Assembly: GCA_964611635.1 (NCBI GenBank)
Contig: CAZTAS010000239.1
Span: forward strand, 1 to 9,389
Direction of reading: 5' to 3'
DNA length: 9,389 bases
From: JAFDED01 sp964611635
GTDB taxonomy: Bacteria > Desulfobacterota > JAFDED01
Positions 7,288 to 9,389 of the stretch are shown piece by piece. The position numbers were made by a program, and so were the translations under genes. The stretch's first letter is position 1. Each line of letters starts with the position of its first letter. Under the pieces are notes generated by a model. The model was not told the origin of the DNA and did not search any database. It was given only the letters and a program-made list of their open reading frames with translations.

Positions 7288-7433
7288 ATTCTTCTTACCA
7301 CGAACAACCATTCGCTGACTGGGGAGGGGTTTTCAACTCCACAGCTGTGCTCACAGCAATAGGCGACCGGCTCGCGCATAACTCGGAGGTCCTCATCCTG
7401 GGAGGGACAAGCTATCGAAAAAAACAAAAATAA
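7288..7433 (+). pseudogene. istB: C-terminal remnant of an IS21-type IstB helper ATPase
   Basis: The frame ILLTTNN at 7288-7307 shifts by one base into PFADWGGVFNSTAVLTAIGD and RLAHNSEVLILGGTSYRKK (7308-7433, TAA at 7431-7433). This is the conserved end of IstB-like AAA+ proteins, whose usual pattern is T-I-T-T-N-x-P-F-x-x-W-G-x-V-F, then DRL-x-H and a closing G-x-SYR. The TTN at the start is the sensor-1 Asn of that family. One base is missing around 7305-7309, most likely one C of a CCC run, which breaks the frame. The Walker motifs and the remaining 200 or so residues are absent, as is any IstA. It marks the former presence of an IS21-family element, perhaps the same one that left the zinc-ribbon/HTH pair, though this link is unproven. 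Confidence 0.75.
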
Positions 7434-7619
7434 TCATAGCCCAGCGACATACTAAAGAAATACCTCACCACTGACACTCTCATACCATGCCTGCGACTTC
7501 ATGAAAAGGGCTATCACACCCCGATGCGCCCTGGATGAATCCTAGCCTCTTTTTAGACCGTTGATTTTGCACTAGTTTTTATTACCGGTGGTAAGAGTCA
7601 AATTCAACCTATGTAAAAT
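7434..7619. other. Non-coding spacer downstream of the lyase gene
   Basis: No gene is seen. A small hairpin, TTACC-GGT-GGTAA at 7582-7594, lies just beyond the minus-strand stop of the lyase gene, but on that strand it is followed by an A-rich rather than T-rich run, so it is not a standard terminator. No inverted repeat that could be the end of the IS21-type element was recognised. Confidence 0.35.
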
Positions 7620-9146
7620 TTAAGCTGCGTATCTTTTGACAAGTTCTTTGAGATTAGCTTCTGCTCTTACAAGGCGTTCTTTATAGTTCACCAAGCGTTT
7701 TCGTTTCTCTACAAGACACAAACGGTGGCTTTCAATAGAGGCAGCCACGATTTCTGGAGCAGTTCCACCTACCACTCTCCGCAAACGTACCCCCTCGACA
7801 GGATCAAGAATCTGGTTCAGTCGCTCCTGCGAAAGTCCTGTAGGACGATTAAGCAGTTGCTGCGACGCAGCATCAAGGAAATTTATGGTAAATTCCTTTG
7901 GGGACTTTTTTTCCATTATTGCTTGGCGTATAGCTTTACCAACTGTGCGGTGAGCTGCGCGGAAAGAAAAATCCTGCTCACGCACCAAGACGTCCGCGAT
8001 ATCGGTGGCTTGCGCATAATAGGCACCCGCGAGGTAGCGCATTCGATCAGAGTGTACCATGAGGGAATCAAGAACTCCCCGCATCATTTTAAATGCTTTT
8101 GTCCCCTCCTCAACTGTTTCACATGCAAGAGGTGATGGCAAAACGGCATACTGGTGATGTGCTGAAGGTGTCATTCGAAATAAGTTAAAGGCCGTCATCA
8201 ATTTTTCTTGCATTGATATGGCCGTCATTTTGGGCATGTCTAAAGCTTTGGGGTTCTTCTTTTGTGGCATAATGAAGGAGCTGGAGCAATACCTATCAGC
8301 AAGCTCGACCATCCCGAACTCTTGTGATGACCAAATATAAAAATCATCGGCAAGCCGAGAGAGATGGATAATGGCTATAGTTAAGTGGGACATGGTTTCT
8401 AACTCGATATCAGTAGAGCTCAGTGCTCTCCGAGCGTTCTCCAAAATTCCCCCGAATCCAAGAAGAGTGGCCACTCTTTCCCGATTCACCGGATAGGTAG
8501 TGCCAACGTGGATGCCAATTTCAGCTGGACTAAGGCAGAGTCTTTGGTAGCTGGCCTCCAGACGATCAAAGTCAGTCTCTAATGCTTCTATATATGATAC
8601 AATATAATGCGCAAAAGTACCCGGTTGGGCTGATTGCATGTTGGTGTAAGTAGGCATGACTGTCTCTAAATGCTTTTGCGCCAAAGGCAGAAGCACCTCT
8701 CGGAGCTTAATTATTTCCTCCAGGGCCTCAAGAGTGCGGTTACGCAAGATCATGCGATCTGGTGTGTACTGTGCATCCGCTCGACTTCGACCCGTTAGAA
8801 TCTTTCCCCCAACATTCTCACCTAGTTTATTGATGAGGAAAGCTTCCATATTTGGGTGGATGTCCTGCGCCTCTAAGTCCAGATTGAATGCCTCAATCCC
8901 CCCCTCTTCAATCCCCTGTAAGGTGCGCAGCAATGCCGCAGCATCTTCTCTGCTGATGATTTCCTGTTCGGCTAGCATTATAGTATGAGCCATATTGTAA
9001 TGTATTGTAGCATTAAACATGGGCTTATGTCGTTCGATTCTTGGCCGATAAAGATATTCTAAAAGCTCCCAAGCAGCAGACTCTCCGATCCGAGCTTCGT
9101 GCACTCCTAAGGGTATCTTATATTGGTATGGTGATTGTTTGTTCAT
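7620..9146 (-). CDS. Argininosuccinate-lyase-like enzyme with altered active site
   Basis: From the ATG at 9146 this encodes 508 residues. An earlier ATG at 9161 exists, but AGAGGA placed six bases before 9146 favours the later start. Numbering below counts from the earlier ATG. The fold of the aspartase/fumarase/ArgH superfamily is clear: DIHPNMEAFL (100-109), GGKILTGRSRAD (118-129), AQPGTFAHYI (178-187), the signature loop SSSFIMPQKKNP (293-304), ATDIADVLV with FSFRAAH (385-404), and GGTAPE (465-470), typical of ArgH. These enzymes release fumarate from an N-substituted aspartate. The loop serine (S295), K301 and N303 are kept. However, the usual Thr-His is T173-N174, and GRSRND is GRSRAD, so a catalytic His and a substrate-binding Asn are lost. 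It is longer than typical ArgH (about 460) and lacks the N-terminal GGRF motif. It is probably a paralogue with a different substrate, not the arginine-pathway enzyme. No arg genes are adjacent. Confidence 0.85.
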   Translation of the reverse strand: MNKQSPYQYKIPLGVHEARIGESAAWELLEYLYRPRIERHKPMFNATIHYNMAHTIMLAEQEIISREDAAALLRTLQGIEEGGIEAFNLDLEAQDIHPNMEAFLINKLGENVGGKILTGRSRADAQYTPDRMILRNRTLEALEEIIKLREVLLPLAQKHLETVMPTYTNMQSAQPGTFAHYIVSYIEALETDFDRLEASYQRLCLSPAEIGIHVGTTYPVNRERVATLLGFGGILENARRALSSTDIELETMSHLTIAIIHLSRLADDFYIWSSQEFGMVELADRYCSSSFIMPQKKNPKALDMPKMTAISMQEKLMTAFNLFRMTPSAHHQYAVLPSPLACETVEEGTKAFKMMRGVLDSLMVHSDRMRYLAGAYYAQATDIADVLVREQDFSFRAAHRTVGKAIRQAIMEKKSPKEFTINFLDAASQQLLNRPTGLSQERLNQILDPVEGVRLRRVVGGTAPEIVAASIESHRLCLVEKRKRLVNYKERLVRAEANLKELVKRYAA

Positions 9147-9158
9147 CTGGCATCCTCT
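9147..9158 (-). promoter_or_regulatory. Ribosome binding site deciding the lyase start
   Basis: On the minus strand AGAGGATGCCAG directly precedes the ATG at 9144-9146, giving an AGAGGA core with six bases of spacing. The ATG 15 bases further upstream (9159-9161) has only an A/T-rich leader. This favours the shorter protein. Confidence 0.6.
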
Positions 9159-9161
9159 CAT

Positions 9162-9389
9162 TTTGATTTTTAACTTATTGGGCAGCTAACAAGTACAGAA
9201 TTATCTTTTGAGCGAATGAGCAGAGATAATCGCCAACCACCAGAATGCGGTAGTAGATTTCTTCAATATGGTGCTAGGATCCTTGAGAGTGTGATTTCTA
9301 AACATGGTTATAAAGTTGCAAAGAATGTAATTAAAGCAAACGTCTTAATTATATTGACATAATGAAAGTATTTTTTTCGGTTTGCATCG
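9162..9389. other. Upstream region of the lyase gene with a doubtful small ORF
   Basis: No clear promoter for the minus-strand lyase gene could be assigned. On the plus strand an ATG at 9216 opens a 48-codon frame (MSRDNRQPPECGSRFLQYGA, then RILESVISKHGYKVAKNVIK) ending at 9362. The sequence is basic and protein-like, but the upstream GAGCG is a poor, too-close ribosome binding site. A TTGACA at 9354-9359 on the plus strand has no -10 partner inside the window. Confidence 0.25.

Noticed and set aside
7582..7594. Hairpin TTACC-GGT-GGTAA downstream of the lyase stop as a terminator
   Set aside because: On the lyase strand it is followed by A-rich, not T-rich, sequence, and the stem is only five pairs.
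3495..7847. The 15-mer AAGTCCTGTAGGACG occurs at 3495-3509 and again at 7833-7847
   Set aside because: The second copy lies inside conserved lyase coding sequence and the flanks do not match, so chance with a palindromic core is the better explanation.
1..9389. tRNA or rRNA genes
   Set aside because: No cloverleaf with a TTC-containing T-arm and no conserved rRNA segment was recognised on either strand.

Overview
The window reads as an accessory, patchwork region of a prokaryotic genome. It holds five intact or near-intact protein genes, remains of at least two transposable elements, and long stretches without genes. The host cannot be fixed from the sequence. An Orc1/Cdc6-type initiator ATPase, an archaeal family that is rare in bacteria, points to an archaeon or to a gene transferred from one. 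The zinc-ribbon/HTH pair and the IstB remnant look bacterial, and good Shine-Dalgarno sites precede several genes. Base composition changes visibly along the window: AT-rich at 1-2280, GC-richer across 2283-3540, very AT-rich at 3780-4320, balanced to GC-rich across the initiator gene, and intermediate in the lyase gene.

Layout. (1) 16-2281, minus strand: a 43-codon C-terminal piece of an unknown gene, a 160-residue protein with a probable winged helix, and a large TPR protein lie head to tail and may once have formed an operon. (2) 2283-3183, plus strand: a zinc-ribbon gene followed by an HTH-like gene broken by two stops and a frameshift. This looks like a decaying mobile element, and its left edge abuts the cut gene. 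(3) 3184-4340: mostly non-coding. It holds an unrecognised open frame, an AT-rich tract, a set of GAATCAGT repeats and a 44-codon small ORF with a strong ribosome binding site between repeat clusters. (4) 4341-7178: two divergent genes, a six-helix membrane protein with a coiled-coil tail (minus) and an intact Orc1/Cdc6-like AAA+ protein (plus), separated by 324 bp with AT-rich runs and a dyad. (5) 7179-7619: debris, including the C-terminal end of an IS21-type IstB helper ATPase. (6) 7620-9146, minus: an argininosuccinate-lyase-like enzyme in which the usual catalytic His is Asn. (7) 9147-9389: upstream region with one doubtful small ORF.

How the parts may work together (inference). The initiator-like gene, the AT-rich divergent spacer and the GAATCAGT repeats could be the replication or partition module of an integrated plasmid-like element bounded by transposon remains. 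The membrane coiled-coil protein would be its partner. The lyase superfamily member looks metabolic and is probably unrelated to the mobile block.
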